Positions 34,557 to 46,283 of a stretch of DNA of 48,406 nt are shown here, one piece after another. The notes under the pieces were generated by a model, which was not told the origin of the DNA, did no database searches, and saw only the letters and a list, made by a program, of their open reading frames with translations. Origin of the DNA: Magnaporthiopsis rhizophila. Taxonomy: Eukaryota > Ascomycota > Sordariomycetes > Magnaporthales > Magnaporthaceae. The translations under genes were made by a program, and so were the position numbers. The stretch lies in the NCBI GenBank assembly GCA_003049465.1, contig PYSS01000032.1:243411-291816 (forward strand). Direction: 5' to 3'. The first letter of the stretch is position 1; each line of letters starts with the position of its first letter.

Positions 34557-36356
34557 TCAAGCCGCCCTCCCTTTACGCTTGAGGTCTCTCCTCCGCTCCC
34601 AGACCTGCAGGTACGTCTCGCCCAGGTACAGCAGCTCGTTGCGGATCTTGTCGACAAACAGGTCCTGGCACACGACCCACTCGTCCCTGGCGCGGTCCCT
34701 GAGCTGGACCTTCCACGTCTTGCGCTCCTCGCTCGAGTCGGCCACGTCGTCCTTGGCCTTGACGGCCTCGTGCACGACGTTCGCGACGAGGTCGTACAGC
34801 ACCGGCTCTCCGGGAGGGTGCAGGGCCGGGTCTGGCTCGACGTAGGGGCTCATGTCGAGCCCCTGCGGGTCGAAGGTGACGATGGTCGGGTTCCGCTCCG
34901 ACACGAACTTGTTGCGGCTGAAGCGCTTGACGTGCAGAATGAGATAAGGCGGGAGCGGGTGCATGAGCCGGTAGCGGCGACGGTGGTTGAGGTGCTCCTG
35001 GGCCGAGACGCCGTCGTACTTTGCCAGAATCGACGTGAGCGGCACCTGCGGGATGATGCTGCGCTCCTCGTCGTCATCCTGGAACAAGGGTGTGGGCGGC
35101 AGGTCGAGCGTCAGCAGCAGGAAACGGCTGATGTCGACTTTGACCTCGGCGTCCTCGAACCGGAGCCGGTCAAAGGCGTCGGCCTTGGCCGTGATGGCCT
35201 GCGACTCGACCTTGAGCTTGCCCTGGAACACGCGCTGCACCATGCTGCTGCCGGGCCTGGTGCGGGAGCCGCCGAGGCCGAGGTGCAGGTTGTTGAGGAA
35301 CCAGGACAAAAAGTCGACGGGGTCCGACTGCGTCGTCAGCGTGAAGCGCTTGTTGGACAGCAGCGACACCGCCTGCAACAGCTCGTGCGGCGACACGTGC
35401 GCCTTGAAGGCGCGCGGGTTCCACATCTTGCGCAGCAGCGTCGAGCAGCGCCGCACCAGCTCGGCCGTCTGGTTGTTGCTGCTGCCACTGCTGCTGCCGC
35501 CGCCCGCCTTCGTCGTCGTCGCCGCCGCCTGGCCCAGGTCCTCGAGCAGGAGGTAGTTGCGCAGGGGCGGGACGTGCGCCAGGGCCTGGACGACGACGTT
35601 GAGGTAGTCGTTCTCCTTGATGTTGTTCATGCCCACGAAGCCGGGCGCGTACTCGCGTCCGGACAGCGTCCAGGCCGGGCGGACGCGGCGGTCGAGCTCG
35701 GCGACCTCTGCGCGCGTGTAGCGCGGGTCCGAGACGTACTTGATGTCGTCGAGCGACGACGACAGCACCTCGTAGCCCTCGGGCAGCACGTAGACCCTCT
35801 GGGTCTGCATGTTGATGAAGACGTGGTGGTTCTCGTCGAGCGCGTGGAAGTAGGCGTGCGACTTGGGGCCGCGGCCCTGGTAGTAGCGCCCGCACACCAG
35901 GCATGCGTAGACGTTGATGTTGGACAGGCTGACGGAGCAGAGCTTCTCGAAGTCGAAGTCGAGCACGTTGCGGTCGATGGTGTCGAGGTACAGATCGTCG
36001 TAGCCCGCCGTTGGCGCCGACTGCCGTATTGGCGCCGCCCCGCGCATGTCATCGTCGTCATCGTCATCGTCGTCGTCGTCGTCGTCGTCGCCGCCGTTTC
36101 TCCGCCCGTCGCGCTCCTCGCTGATGCTGAGTCTTTCCATAGGCCTCTCAGCTCCGCCTCGCTCGTCTGCCTTGTCGGCCCCTTCTTCTTCTTCTTCCCT
36201 CCTGTCCCCATTGCGTGCCTCGTGCTCGTCATCGTCCAAGCCGAGCGGGCTGGGGGTGCCTGTCTCTACCCTCGACCTTTTCGAGGCGGGAGAATCGACC
36301 CCCAGCATTTCCTCGAGCGCTTCCGACGCATGTCGCTTTTTTTGCCCGAAGCTCAT
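34557..36356 (-). CDS. sad1: U4/U6.U5 tri-snRNP splicing factor SAD1 (USP39-like, inactive ubiquitin protease)
   Basis: A spliceosome assembly factor needed for a stable tri-snRNP. One frame of 599 residues, ATG at 36356 to TGA at 34557, no intron seen. An acidic N-terminus with 14 consecutive Asp (90-103) is followed by a zinc-finger UBP domain (about 137-195, with YACLVCGRYYQGRG and AYFHALDENHHVF) and a USP fold. The USP core starts GFVGMNNIKENDYLNVVVQAL, where active enzymes have Cys after the Asn-x; here it is D250. The C-terminal part has HEAVKA where active enzymes have a Gly-His-Tyr box. Both changes match the known pseudoenzyme state of SAD1/USP39, so it is not expected to cleave ubiquitin. 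The end, LLYLGETYLQVWERR, is a family signature. An Ala/Gly/Ser insert near 270-285 is lineage variation. Confidence 0.95.
   Translation of the reverse strand: MSFGQKKRHASEALEEMLGVDSPASKRSRVETGTPSPLGLDDDEHEARNGDRREEEEEGADKADERGGAERPMERLSISEERDGRRNGGDDDDDDDDDDDDDDMRGAAPIRQSAPTAGYDDLYLDTIDRNVLDFDFEKLCSVSLSNINVYACLVCGRYYQGRGPKSHAYFHALDENHHVFINMQTQRVYVLPEGYEVLSSSLDDIKYVSDPRYTRAEVAELDRRVRPAWTLSGREYAPGFVGMNNIKENDYLNVVVQALAHVPPLRNYLLLEDLGQAAATTTKAGGGSSSGSSNNQTAELVRRCSTLLRKMWNPRAFKAHVSPHELLQAVSLLSNKRFTLTTQSDPVDFLSWFLNNLHLGLGGSRTRPGSSMVQRVFQGKLKVESQAITAKADAFDRLRFEDAEVKVDISRFLLLTLDLPPTPLFQDDDEERSIIPQVPLTSILAKYDGVSAQEHLNHRRRYRLMHPLPPYLILHVKRFSRNKFVSERNPTIVTFDPQGLDMSPYVEPDPALHPPGEPVLYDLVANVVHEAVKAKDDVADSSEERKTWKVQLRDRARDEWVVCQDLFVDKIRNELLYLGETYLQVWERRRDLKRKGRAA
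36048..36089 (-). repeat. Asp-codon trinucleotide repeat inside SAD1
   Basis: 14 GAC/GAT codons in a row (ATC/GTC on the plus strand) encode the Asp run at residues 90-103. The mix of GAT and GAC suggests selection or age rather than fresh expansion, but length variation between strains is likely. Confidence 0.9.
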
Positions 36357-37370
36357 GGTGGCTAGCTATTCGGTGAGCAACGTCTGGGGCGGGTGAGAGA
36401 CAGTGTGTTCAGAAGGAAAAGATGGGCGCGACAAGGCGATCGGTCGATGATGGAGGAAAAAAAAAATTATAGCGCTTTGCTGGGCAAGGTTGCCTGGTGG
36501 TGAACATGAGCGAGGCCCGAAGCCCACCCCCGCGAGATGGATTGTAGGTGCCCCACTTAAATTTTGTTGCTTTGCATTTGGAGCCGAGTGCGATAGCACT
36601 GGTCGGGCCACAAGCATCTTCTCTCGCCAGAGCTCGAAATCTGCTTGTCGCAGTTTATATTTGAGAGACATGATTTACACTTGGGTCTGTCACCATCATT
36701 ATCCCTGTTTTTGGCCCTCACTCTCCCCAAATTATCAGAGCTTGGCTTGGCCTTCCCCAGATCCAAGGAAATGTTGGTGTTACAGTTTTCTTTTTCTTCT
36801 TTTCCTGAACCCCCAAAAACGCCTTGGTAAGTGCCAGCCGGATGCGACCCATCTAATAGCGACCTGCCAGATCCATCCGGCGCCGCCGAGTATTCTCGTC
36901 TTTTCAGCTGCAGAAGACTCTTAGGAGATCTCAGAGGAGGCAGTTGAGAAAAGAAACACTATTTGCAGCCCACAACCAAACAGAAAAGAGACCGATCCCG
37001 CCGGTGTTCCTCTGTTCAAGTACAAATTTTCTCCTAAATGATAATAACAATAAAGACACACAATCATAAGGGACAAGATAGGAAAAGCAGAGCGGTATAT
37101 TAATTACGGAAAGCCTTGACTCTGCCAATCGTGTCTTAAAACCCTCATGCCGTTCATCAGAGGAAGAAAAGAACAAGCAAACAAATCAGGAGAAGAAAAG
37201 CGGCAAATAAAAATCAGGGTATATCGAAGAGAATCCGCTATAGGCAAAAAGAGAAAAAGAAAGACCGGAAACAAAAGAAGAAACAGGGACGCAGACGGAG
37301 GGTCCACGTGGCATCGAAAGCAGCACGGCGATGGGCGAGAAAAGAGGGCGAAGGTTCGTCGAAGAGAGCC
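36357..37370. other. Intergenic: SAD1 promoter and 3' region of the Zn2Cys6 gene
   Basis: 1014 bases between two minus-strand genes. The left part must hold the SAD1 promoter. A CACGTG E-box palindrome lies near 37304, in what should be the 3' region of the regulator gene. No gene is recognised; open frames are A-rich and low complexity. Confidence 0.55.
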
Positions 37371-39761
37371 CTACCATTCGAGGCGCTTCTCCCTGAATTT
37401 CATGTCGTGCTTGCCGGCGTGGAGGCCCCTAGTTCCGCATCTAAGAATGGCCGTGTGCTCGCGCAGGTCGAACTCTGCCGACCTGACCAAGACGCGCTTC
37501 TCCGCCGGCACCACTTTCTTTTGGATATTGATCATTCTGGAGACTGAGAAATCCGGAGCCGTTGCTGAGGAGCTGCTACGTCGGGCATCCCACCTCGCGT
37601 TGCCTCCTGGGCCAAGAGGCACGTCGGCAAACTCGGCGGATGCAGTCGGCGACGAGGACGAGGGAGGGCTCATGGACTGGGCCGCTCCCGACATGGTAGC
37701 TGAGCTCGCGGTAGGGGAGTAGGGGTCCTGGACAAAAGTCTCGGCGGGGCTGTTGTAGTAGATGTAATCGTCGTCGTCCTCTTCGATCTCGACTAGCCAC
37801 ATGCCAATCTGGGCAACGAGCTCGCTGTCCCACATGCCTTCGCGCCGCGCGCTGCTTCTGAGCAGCTGGATGGCACGGCGGCGGATTATCGGGTCGCGCG
37901 ACTTGGCCGCCACGACGTAGAGCGGCGGCACGATGCCGAGGTCGGCGCTGAAGCTGGGCTTGATGTGATTCGCGGCGTACTCGTAGCCCGCAGCGCCCAG
38001 GCGTGCGAGCTGGTTGTGCTGGTGGCGGCAGAACACGTCCTGGTTCGGGCAGCGGCGTTGGGCCGCCCGCTGCTCCTCGTCGCCCACCACCTCGGCAGCC
38101 AGATCGACGATAGCCTCAAAGTGGCCCTTGAAACTGTCGAACTGCATCTCGCTGTCACTGAAGGTCATGAGGAACAGGATCTGGCCCATGATCTGGAACA
38201 TCTTGAGGACCGCGATGCCCGCCTTCTCCTGGACGCTGATGCCGGGTTCCTTTCGGGAGGAGAGGATGGGGTCGAACGCGTGCGACCAGCTCTGGATGCG
38301 GGCGGCAAACGCCTTGCCGTAGACCATCATGGACTCGGGCAGCAGATTCGGGCCGGCATTGGAATACATGGTCATGGTCTCCATGGCGCGGAAGCACTGT
38401 TCGCAGAGGGTGTCCCACGCCACGCGAGCCTCGATCAGCGACGAGAAGCGTTCGGGGATCGGCTCCTGGTGCGTCGAGACGGGCGAGCCTGCGTCGGCAA
38501 TAGGGGAGCCGCCCTCGGCTGGCTTGGCCACCAGGTGGATGACGTAGGGCTCGGGGAAGTGGAAGGCCATGTCGTAAGACTTGGCCTGGATGGCCAAGCG
38601 GGTGAACATCTGAATAAGCTCGTCCTCGACCGGCTCCTCGGGCTTGGGCATAAACGACCTCCTGCGCTCCGCGCGAAGCTTCTCCAGCAGGCTCAGGCCG
38701 TTTTGGATCTGCTTGATGGCCTGCTTGTGGTCGCCAATGAAGGAGTCGAAGCAGGTCAGCAGAACGCTCGCCATGAGGCGCGTGCGGTTTGACTTTTGGT
38801 CCTGCGAGGTGCTTCTCATGAGGGCGGCGATGGCCTTGGAGTATTGCTGTATCGCGACCTCCCAGTGGCGGTAGATTACATCAGCAGGAGACGCCACAGC
38901 ATAGGCGTCGTTCGGGGGCGAGGTCGGAGGCGACTCGGTCGTCTTCTCGAGCGTCTTGTACAGGGCGCCGAGGGCGACGACGGCGTGCTTGACAGCCTCC
39001 TCCGTGTGGCACTCGCGCAGGACGGTCTTGGTCCAAAAGACGTTGTCGAAAAAACCCGACAGCTCGCCGGCGGTGCTGGTGCGGAAGAGCTGGAAGTACT
39101 GGCCCTCCTCCAGGTCGAAGGTGAGCCCCAGCGTCGGGGTCATCGGGAGCGGCAGCTGGGCTATAACAGGAGTGCGCGGAGGGGTGGGGTGCCTTGCTGG
39201 CCTTGGGCGGCGCGGCGGAAGGCGGACGGGCTGCCGGATCGGGGTGATGGCGGCCTCAACAGGGGCAGCTGGCTTGGGCGCGATCCGGATTTCCTCATAC
39301 GGACGCGAGCTGTGGGCAGGGGGCGGGTAGCCGGTGCAGTCTTTGCGCGATCGGACGCATTGCGTGCATGCGGGCCGCTGCTCATCACACTTGATCCTTC
39401 TCTGTCTGATCAGGCGAGGGCTGTTAGCAGACTGTGCATCGGGGCAGGCGGCGCCGCCACATTGAGATTCGGACGAGTCAAGGAACGTGAAGAAACAAGG
39501 GATGGAGCTTGGGCCAAAGGTTCCGTGGCGTCGGGACTTTAAAAAAGCTTTGTTTGCTTGGATATGTGTGCTTTTTAGGTATCCGAGCCGCCTCGGACCA
39601 ACCGTCCTCGGACTTGAAAGAGCGTGGTCGTGTTCAAGGAGCAAGGGGTTTACTTACTTGCAGTTTCTGCAGCCTGTCTTAGTCTTGGGCTTGCTTGTAC
39701 GCATCCTCTTCATTGGCTTCTGCGGCCCTCCGGCAGTCTCGGGCTTGGCAAGAGAAGCCAT
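37371..39761 (-). CDS. Zn2Cys6 fungal transcription factor
   Basis: A zinc-cluster DNA-binding regulator. Two exons on the minus strand, 39761-39658 and 39405-37371, flank a 252-nt intron (GTAAGT donor, ATCAG acceptor), giving 712 residues. The intron splits the zinc cluster: exon 1 supplies C31 and C34 (GCRNC) and exon 2 supplies C41, C48, C51 and C58 (QRRIKCDEQRPACTQC), in the pattern C-x2-C-x6-C-x6-C-x2-C-x6-C. Only with this join is the cluster complete; a start at 39644 within the intron would lose the first two Cys. Residues 1-30 are basic. After a Pro/Arg-rich linker, the region from about 165 to 600 is helical and resembles the fungal-specific regulator domain of the PF11951 type (EGQYFQLFRTSTAGELSGFFD, LLTCFDSFIGDHKQAIKQIQNGLSLLE). 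Targets are unknown and no biosynthetic cluster is adjacent. Confidence 0.9.
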
Positions 39762-41921
39762 GCTTGTAGGTCTACCGTCCAACTACAATGTCGCGGTGCT
39801 TGTTACGGTGCGAAGCCATAGAATGGCAAGCTGGTGGCAGGAAAGGCCTCGAGAAGAACAGGAGGTGGGTAACCGTGACGAGACGGATGTGGATGTGAAC
39901 CGAGTCAGGAAGTTGCGCGCGGGGGCAAGGGCCGAGGCGAGACTGCCCGGGGGCTCTGGACCCAGCAGGGCTATCGTCAAGCGATCAGAGACCCAACACA
40001 GAAGTCCGCTTCGGCGCGTAGGCGGAAAGCCCTCGGCTCGCGAAGCGATTGCGCCGTTGGGGATGCAGATCAACTGCTGGGTGGTCCTCGAGCAAAGGGG
40101 GGGAAAGTAACGAACAAACGTGACGACTTGTTGTGCCGGTTTTTTTTTTTTCTTGTTTTGTTTTTTGGTTGGTTGCCCCTTGCGTCGACCGTCGAACCTA
40201 CCAGGTAGGCCCCTTATACAGGTTCGGCGACCTACCCGAGAGCGGCCCCGCCGTTAGTCGGGACTTGTTGGGGTGTCTGTCCTTGTTACGCCCGTAGCAA
40301 CCGTGCTCGCTGTTTTCGGCGACAGGTCGGATGCTACGAGCATCGATGTGCGCGGGCAAGTCGAGCACCGTGATGCTGTCGGTCGATGGCCGCTCCCAAG
40401 ACGGAAGGCGTATGCTGTCTGTGGCGTTGGACGCTTGGACGTCGTTTATAGGTGTTGGCAGGACGGGAGGGACGGGAAGGGGTTGCGCAATTGAAGCTGA
40501 GGGCTGGGATTGGAGCTTGAAAAGTGACAAGGTGACCCCCGCTCTATGAGACGACGACAACCAGAGATAAGATGGCAGACGACGATGTGTTGTTTATTCT
40601 GCAGCTCGCAAATGAGCGACGGAAGAATCGGAGTGGTGAAGAGGGAGAGCGAGCGAGAGAATGAGTGAGTGTGTGAGTATAGGCAGGTATATGTGTGTGT
40701 GTGTGTGGAAGTAGGAGACAACAAGGAAAGGGGAGGGGAGACGGACGGGCTGGAAGAGCCGGGCGGCCGCACAGCGGTGATTATATTATAACGGTGGTGG
40801 CAGATCCGGTGTACATAAGGAAAATCCCCTCTTCCAAGACATAGCGGAAGCGCCGGGCGGGGAGCGGTTAATTGGCGATTCTCGACATGGAGCCACAAGT
40901 ATAGAACCTTACCGAGCAAACCTGAGATACCCTGACGTTCAACGGGCAGTGCGTCGGCAGGCGAGCAGAGGACGCCGAGGTACAAACAAAACACGCCCAC
41001 ATTTTTTTTTCTTTTGTCTGTGACGGACCCATCCATGTGTCCTGCAGCGAGCGGTCATGGGCGGCTCGACAGTGGACAGGATACCGAGCCTGCAGCCAGG
41101 GCGGCAGGCAGCGCCCCTCCCTGACTACCACCCACCAACCCACAAATGCCCAGCATACGACAGGGAGCTGCGGCATGCAGTCAACTGCAGATGGCCGCAG
41201 GCAGCCTGCATTATTTTTTTCTGAAGCCACAAACGACGCTGGTGCAGCGTCACACTTGAATAGGAACCCTCCCATGTGATTTCCCAGCATTTTGCTGCTC
41301 TGCTGGGAGTCCTCTTTGCCCATGTCCAGCTGGACTGTTGGGCATTTTTGTTTCTGTTTGTCGCTACTTAGAGGTACTGGCACTAGGCGACTGACAGCTT
41401 TGTAGACCGGCTCATGGCTAGCGTGCTAGCGTCGCTGGGCTGCTGGGTTTGTTGGGACCTAAGAAGCGGCGATGGGGTCCATGCATACGTGAGCCAACCA
41501 GGCACAGGTGACGACAGACACACCATCCTTGTCCAGCGGGTACCTTGATTGTCTTTTTCTGACTGCCGAAGCTAAGGTCGGACGCTGTGACTCTGTCGAC
41601 CAGTGTGATTTTGGTCACTTTTTTTTTTTTTTTGCTTCCCCAAACTCTGCTCGCTGTTTCACGGCAACCCTTTGGCCATGTGATTCTTTCATTCTTTCAT
41701 GGAAACGGACTGCTCCCGTTCCTTCGCGCCAAGCGGCTGCTGCCGTCTAGGAGAAAGCTAGGTGGTAAATGGAGGCGACCCACGTCATTTCTACTCGCCG
41801 ATGCATCGCTGCGGCGTTTCTGCAGGCTCATTTGAGGCCAATTTCATGGCAGACAAGGCACGGATCGCGCGTGCGTCGGATCATCAGCGCAAAGGATTCC
41901 TTCCAGAAGCGTGAGCGCGCT

Positions 41922-41945
41922 CACTCTCTTTCTCTCTCTCTCTCT
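41922..41945. repeat. (TC)n pyrimidine repeat
   Basis: About 24 bases of CT/TC repeats followed directly by GGGGG. Intergenic. Confidence 0.85.
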
Positions 41946-44131
41946 GGGGGCTTCCCCTCACCCCCTCCACTTCAGCCCTATGACGCGAAGTAGTAGTCCC
42001 CACCCTGTCAGGCGGCCGCCTTTGCATTGGCTGGCAGCCTAAGCAAGGTGCGTCTCCTTTGACGCAGGGTCAAAGCAAAGACCGGCCGCGGCCTTTGGAA
42101 AAGCAAGGCCCGATGGCGTCCAATCAACAACGGGGCAGCGCGGCCCCGGCGGCTTGTGCCGGACAGATCCCGGGCTCCGATTCGTGCTGATTGCGATGAT
42201 GGACAGCAGAAGGAAAAAGGACAGGGAGGAGACAAGGATGATGGAGTCTGCAGGACAGCCTGGCTGCCAGTTGTCGGCCCAACCCAGGCTGCTGGGTGTC
42301 AAACTACAAGGTGAAACGATATGAGCAATGTCGCCATGGGCTCGCACGCCCAGCCAATCAGCAGCGTGCGATGGGATGGTCGGTAATACCGCTTGCAGCC
42401 TCCCGGGCCACAACCCCTCCAAGCGTCAGGTCAGAATATCGGCCCTCCCACTCGATTGGCGAGGCTGTGTCATTCGTGGAATGCCAATGCATCCCAAACG
42501 GGTATGAAGAAACGGGAGGGAAATCGAGGCGAGAGGGACAGACTACCCTCAAGGTACAATAACAAGATTCATTTCTGTTGCCTGTCGTGGCTTGCAGAAG
42601 GCGGCGCCAAAAATGCAGTCGCTCGCCCACTGACGAGCCCTCACGATCCGGGTGACAGGCCACCTTAGGCATCAGAGGCACCTGGACGCTGACTGGCTCG
42701 AATTTGGCCTGCGGCCACTAACAGGCAGCCGCTTTGTGTGGGCGATGGGTTGCCTCCGGAGCTACAATAAATCCACAAATATAACGCAAATTTTTTCTCC
42801 ACCACACCCAATTGGTATATTAAGTATTAGATATTTTGGCTTCGATATTCCGGCCAATTTCGAATCTACTGCAATTAACGGCATGCGAATAGTCTCATTT
42901 TTGATCAAATGCGGTGCCTTTGAAGTAGGGGGGTGCCCGGATGCCAGGGGCCTCCGGAGGAAATTTGGGTTTTTTTTGTGGCCCCACTGTACTGTAGAGG
43001 CGGCCCACGGGAGGGCTGCGCCACGATCCGTTGCAGATTGCCGCGGTTAACGGCGATTCTTGCAGCTTAACGGAGTTCTTGGGTCTTATTCGCCTCGGAA
43101 GCAAAAGAGAAAAAAAAAACATGACGCTCCGGGGGACTCCGGTCTCCCACTCTGGCAGCTTCGTCGACCGGGTCTTGGCAGCCTGGGGTTGTGGGGGGGA
43201 TGGTCAGCAGCCTACCTACCTAGGTACACACCAGCCATGACTGGCAACTTGTTAAGCGCCGGCTTTCTCACACCACGGCGCCAGGTGGTATTGATGGAAC
43301 CTCGGCATCTGGGCGCGACCGCACCGCACCCAGGATCCCGGCGCCGCCGTTGATTGTGGTGGGCTCACTTGTCTACTGTCCTTGGGTCAGCGAGAGATGT
43401 TTCGGGCACCTGCGCCGCCTCCAAAAGAGTTGCTCCGGGCTTCCCGTACAGATTACCGAGGAACGGATTTCAAAGCTCAACTTTGTACGTAGGCATCAGA
43501 TCGGTAGACATGCATCTCCATGGTAGGTGTTACCATCTCGGCCTTGCGTCAGAGCTGTGGGTGTGCCGCCCAGGCTGGAGTAGGCCCGAAAGCGATTTTT
43601 GTGCTGTTTGACCTGATCCGTCCCGGCGATGCTAGTGCTCTCCCGCAATCTGACATGCATTGCCTGTCATGGTCTGCTTCCCCTTTGCTGACGGCATCTC
43701 GTCTCGCTGTCCCCAGTCCCCCTCCCCCAGATAGGGACGGAGTCGGGTATATTCAGAGCTTTTGCCTGAGTTGGTTGGAGGCCTACACACCATTCGCTGC
43801 CATGTTTGACCGAGGACGGGCAAGCACTAGGTCCGGCTCTCCGAGTGGGGTGCTGGCCATGACGTACCAGAGGGCAGGCTGGCCGGCGCTCGGTCGAATG
43901 TCGATTCTGATCCGGCAGTGATATTCGACTCCCGGCGCCGGACCTCTTGGAGTTGTGCAGACGTCGCCGAATGCAGATCAAGGGGCGAGGCTGGCTATTT
44001 TTGGTTTCTTGAGAGCGAGGCATTGACGTATCCCGAGAGTTCGGTACGTCTGCAGGTGGGGTAAAGCAACAAGCTCGAGCCTCGGAGGGGCAGTCCTATG
44101 ATTGGAAATATCTCACAGCTTTGTGTAACGG

Positions 44132-44180
<49 letters not shown>

Positions 44181-44202
44181 CCNAAAAAAAAAAAAAAAAA
44201 AA
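44132..44202. repeat. Poly-A tracts around CCCC-N, just upstream of RIT1
   Basis: 47 A, then CCCC and one N (44183), then 19 A. It ends 76 bases before the RIT1 start codon, so the promoter of that gene runs through an unresolved homopolymer. Confidence 0.92.
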
Positions 44203-44278
44203 GTAACAGCAGCAACTACCCGCGTGAAAACAAACCCATTCGAATTTATTGCTTGGGGCATACGGGACGCGGCATTTG

Positions 44279-45990
44279 ATGGCAGCCCAACATCTCTCCG
44301 TCTCGGACCTCGTCTTCTCGGAGCAGGCGAACCACAACTTCTCGCGCATCCTGGGCGACCTCAAGCGCGCCAACCTCAGCGTCGAGAACCGCCTGCGCTC
44401 CATCGTCGACGACGCCCGCTTCGTCGCCGCCGCCGCTACCGCACAGGGCCGACCCCTGGTCGCCAACCAGCGCTGCGGCAGCTGGTACGTCGAGCCGCGC
44501 CTCAAGGCCGCCTCGGCCTACTTCAAAAGCACCGACGGCCACACCGGCCAGTGGAGCTTCAGCACTCGCCGTCTGAACCTGCACCTACTGCCCTTGATCG
44601 GCCGCAGCGATGGGTGAGGAGTGCCCTATCACGGAGAACCACCGTCTGTACTATGTATTCAGGTAGCCTCTCACTTCGGCTGGCTGACTGACTGGAGCCA
44701 CCCTGTTGTTTTTTGCCTTGCTTGATTCTCGTGTAGATGCATCATAGTGGACTCTACCCGAAGAGGAAAACGTAAGGCATGCCGCCGTATTGCAGCTACT
44801 ATAATCAACCCCCAGACTGCGCTTCGGGATGTGTTATTGACCATGGATGACTGTCATCTCTTTCCCCAACTCCCTCTGCCGTCTCCACAGGCATACCAGA
44901 TGCGCTCAGCAAGACGATCCCCATCTGGTGCTGCGTCCTGAACCGCGCCCTCTTCCCGGACCTCCCGGAAAGCCAACGCGGTCTTTACGTGCCGCCCAAC
45001 GCGGTCTCCGACTCGGAGCGGAGCCAGATGCTGGCCCGGCTGCCCGAGTTCATCGCGTCGCTCGAGCGCCTCGGCCTGGATCTCGCGGCCCTGCGCGCGC
45101 AGCTGAAGAAGCCCCTGCGGCCCATGTGGCTCAACCGGCCCGACGGCAACGGCGACGGCGACGGCGACCGCGCCCCGTTCTCGGAAACCCTGTTCACCGT
45201 CGCCGCCGCCGATGAGGAGCAGCGACAGCAGCAGCACCCGCCGGTCGAGATCTTCGAGGCCTTCCACCCCATAATCTGCTGCACCAGCTCGCGCCGCGTC
45301 GCCGGCACCGAGATGAGCGAGTCGGGCTACATCCAGGGTGCCGGCGACGACACGGAGAACTGGGCCCACGGCCTGACCCCACCCGTCTTCTGGGCCAACG
45401 CCACCCGGCTGCTGGCCACGCCGGAGCCAGACCTGCCGCGCCTGATCCGCGAGCTAGCATCCGAGGCGCGCGTGGACAGTGATGCCGCCGGCACCGTCAC
45501 GCAACTGACTACTTTCCTGTCCGTCTCCGCCCTTCCATTAGTAAATGCTGCGGCGCCGCTGCTCACCATCTCGCTCCTCCCGCGCGTCACCAAGCCCGAG
45601 ACATGGACCAAGTCGCCGACGGCCCTCGAGGTCGGGCTGGGAAAGGGCAAGATCGCGAGCCGCAACCTGCGACAGGCACTGCCGAACATCTGCGCCTTTG
45701 TCCACAAGGCGGCAGCGGTGGGGGTAGAAGAAGGTAGCTCGGTCAAGATGCTGGTGGCGTGCGAGTCCGGCCGTGACGTCTCGGTCGGCGTGGCCCTGGC
45801 CCTGGCGTGCCGCTGCTTCGACGACAATGGCAACGTCTTGACCGCTGACGCCGCCTGCCGACGTCCCAGCCCGACCAAGGACTTCATCAGGACCAAGCTG
45901 GGGAGGATCGTCACCGCCATGCCCGAGGCTAACCCTAGCCGCGCTACGCTGCAGAGCGTCAACAGTTTTCTGATGGACTGGAGGGAGTGA
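44279..45990 (+). CDS. RIT1: Initiator tRNA phosphoribosyl transferase, RIT1 family
   Basis: Adds a 2'-O-ribosyl phosphate to A64 of initiator methionine tRNA, which keeps it out of elongation; known from fungi and plants. Three exons, 44279-44613, 44737-44771 and 44891-45990, give 489 residues; introns are 123 and 119 nt. Exon 2 is only 35 nt and encodes CIIVDSTRRGK, a conserved motif of the N-terminal domain; skipping it would shift the frame. The start region (FSRILGDLKRANLSVENRLRSI) and RIPDALSKTIPIWCCVLNRALFP after the second join are strong family matches. The C-terminal phosphatase-like domain shows ICAFVHKAA and ACESGRDVSVGVALALACRC (about 400-450), a Cys-x5-Arg-like loop. An Asn/Gly/Asp repeat (DGNGDGDGD) sits in the middle. 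The ATG at 44279 is the only one fitting the conserved N-terminus. Confidence 0.94.
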
Positions 45991-46283
45991 AGGCGGGCTG
46001 AGCCGGGAATACGGGCTGTTGATCTGAAACGGACCTAAGGATACCCAACAGCCGTAAATCGATGAGGAAATCCAAAACTGAAGACAATATATCTGCAGTT
46101 TCTCTCTCTTGAAAAATGTCTATCGATGCTCTATGCGTGGCGCCTTGATGAACATCCACCTCTAGGGGACAACGGCCGTCGCGCTCCATCTCGGTATGAA
46201 ACGACAGTAGTAACAAACAGAAGATAAGCGAGGGGCTATCGCAACCGAACTTGAACTGTCTTCTAATATCGAATGGGTTCGGG

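Larger units (their letters stand above)
39762..44278. other. Gene-poor stretch, no supported gene
   Basis: 4.5 kb with no gene I can support. It begins with the promoter of the Zn2Cys6 gene. It contains a T tract at 40140-40151, a short (GT)n near 40690, a (TC)n run at 41922-41945, an AT-rich island at about 42765-42910 unlike its GC-rich surroundings, and the poly-A/N block at 44132-44202. Open frames of 80-200 codons overlap on both strands and have no domain. Confidence 0.55.

Noticed and set aside
34443..36365. 640-codon plus-strand open frame opposite SAD1
   Set aside because: It is the antisense shadow of a GC-rich gene: Val/Leu/Arg-rich, no domain, and it covers exactly the well-supported minus-strand SAD1 frame.
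37965..39542. Plus-strand open frames of 248-275 codons opposite the Zn2Cys6 gene
   Set aside because: Antisense shadows; the minus-strand frame has the zinc cluster and regulator domain.
39541..39644. ATG at 39644 as start of the Zn2Cys6 protein
   Set aside because: The sequence down to 39406 is intron; using this start removes the first two zinc-binding Cys.
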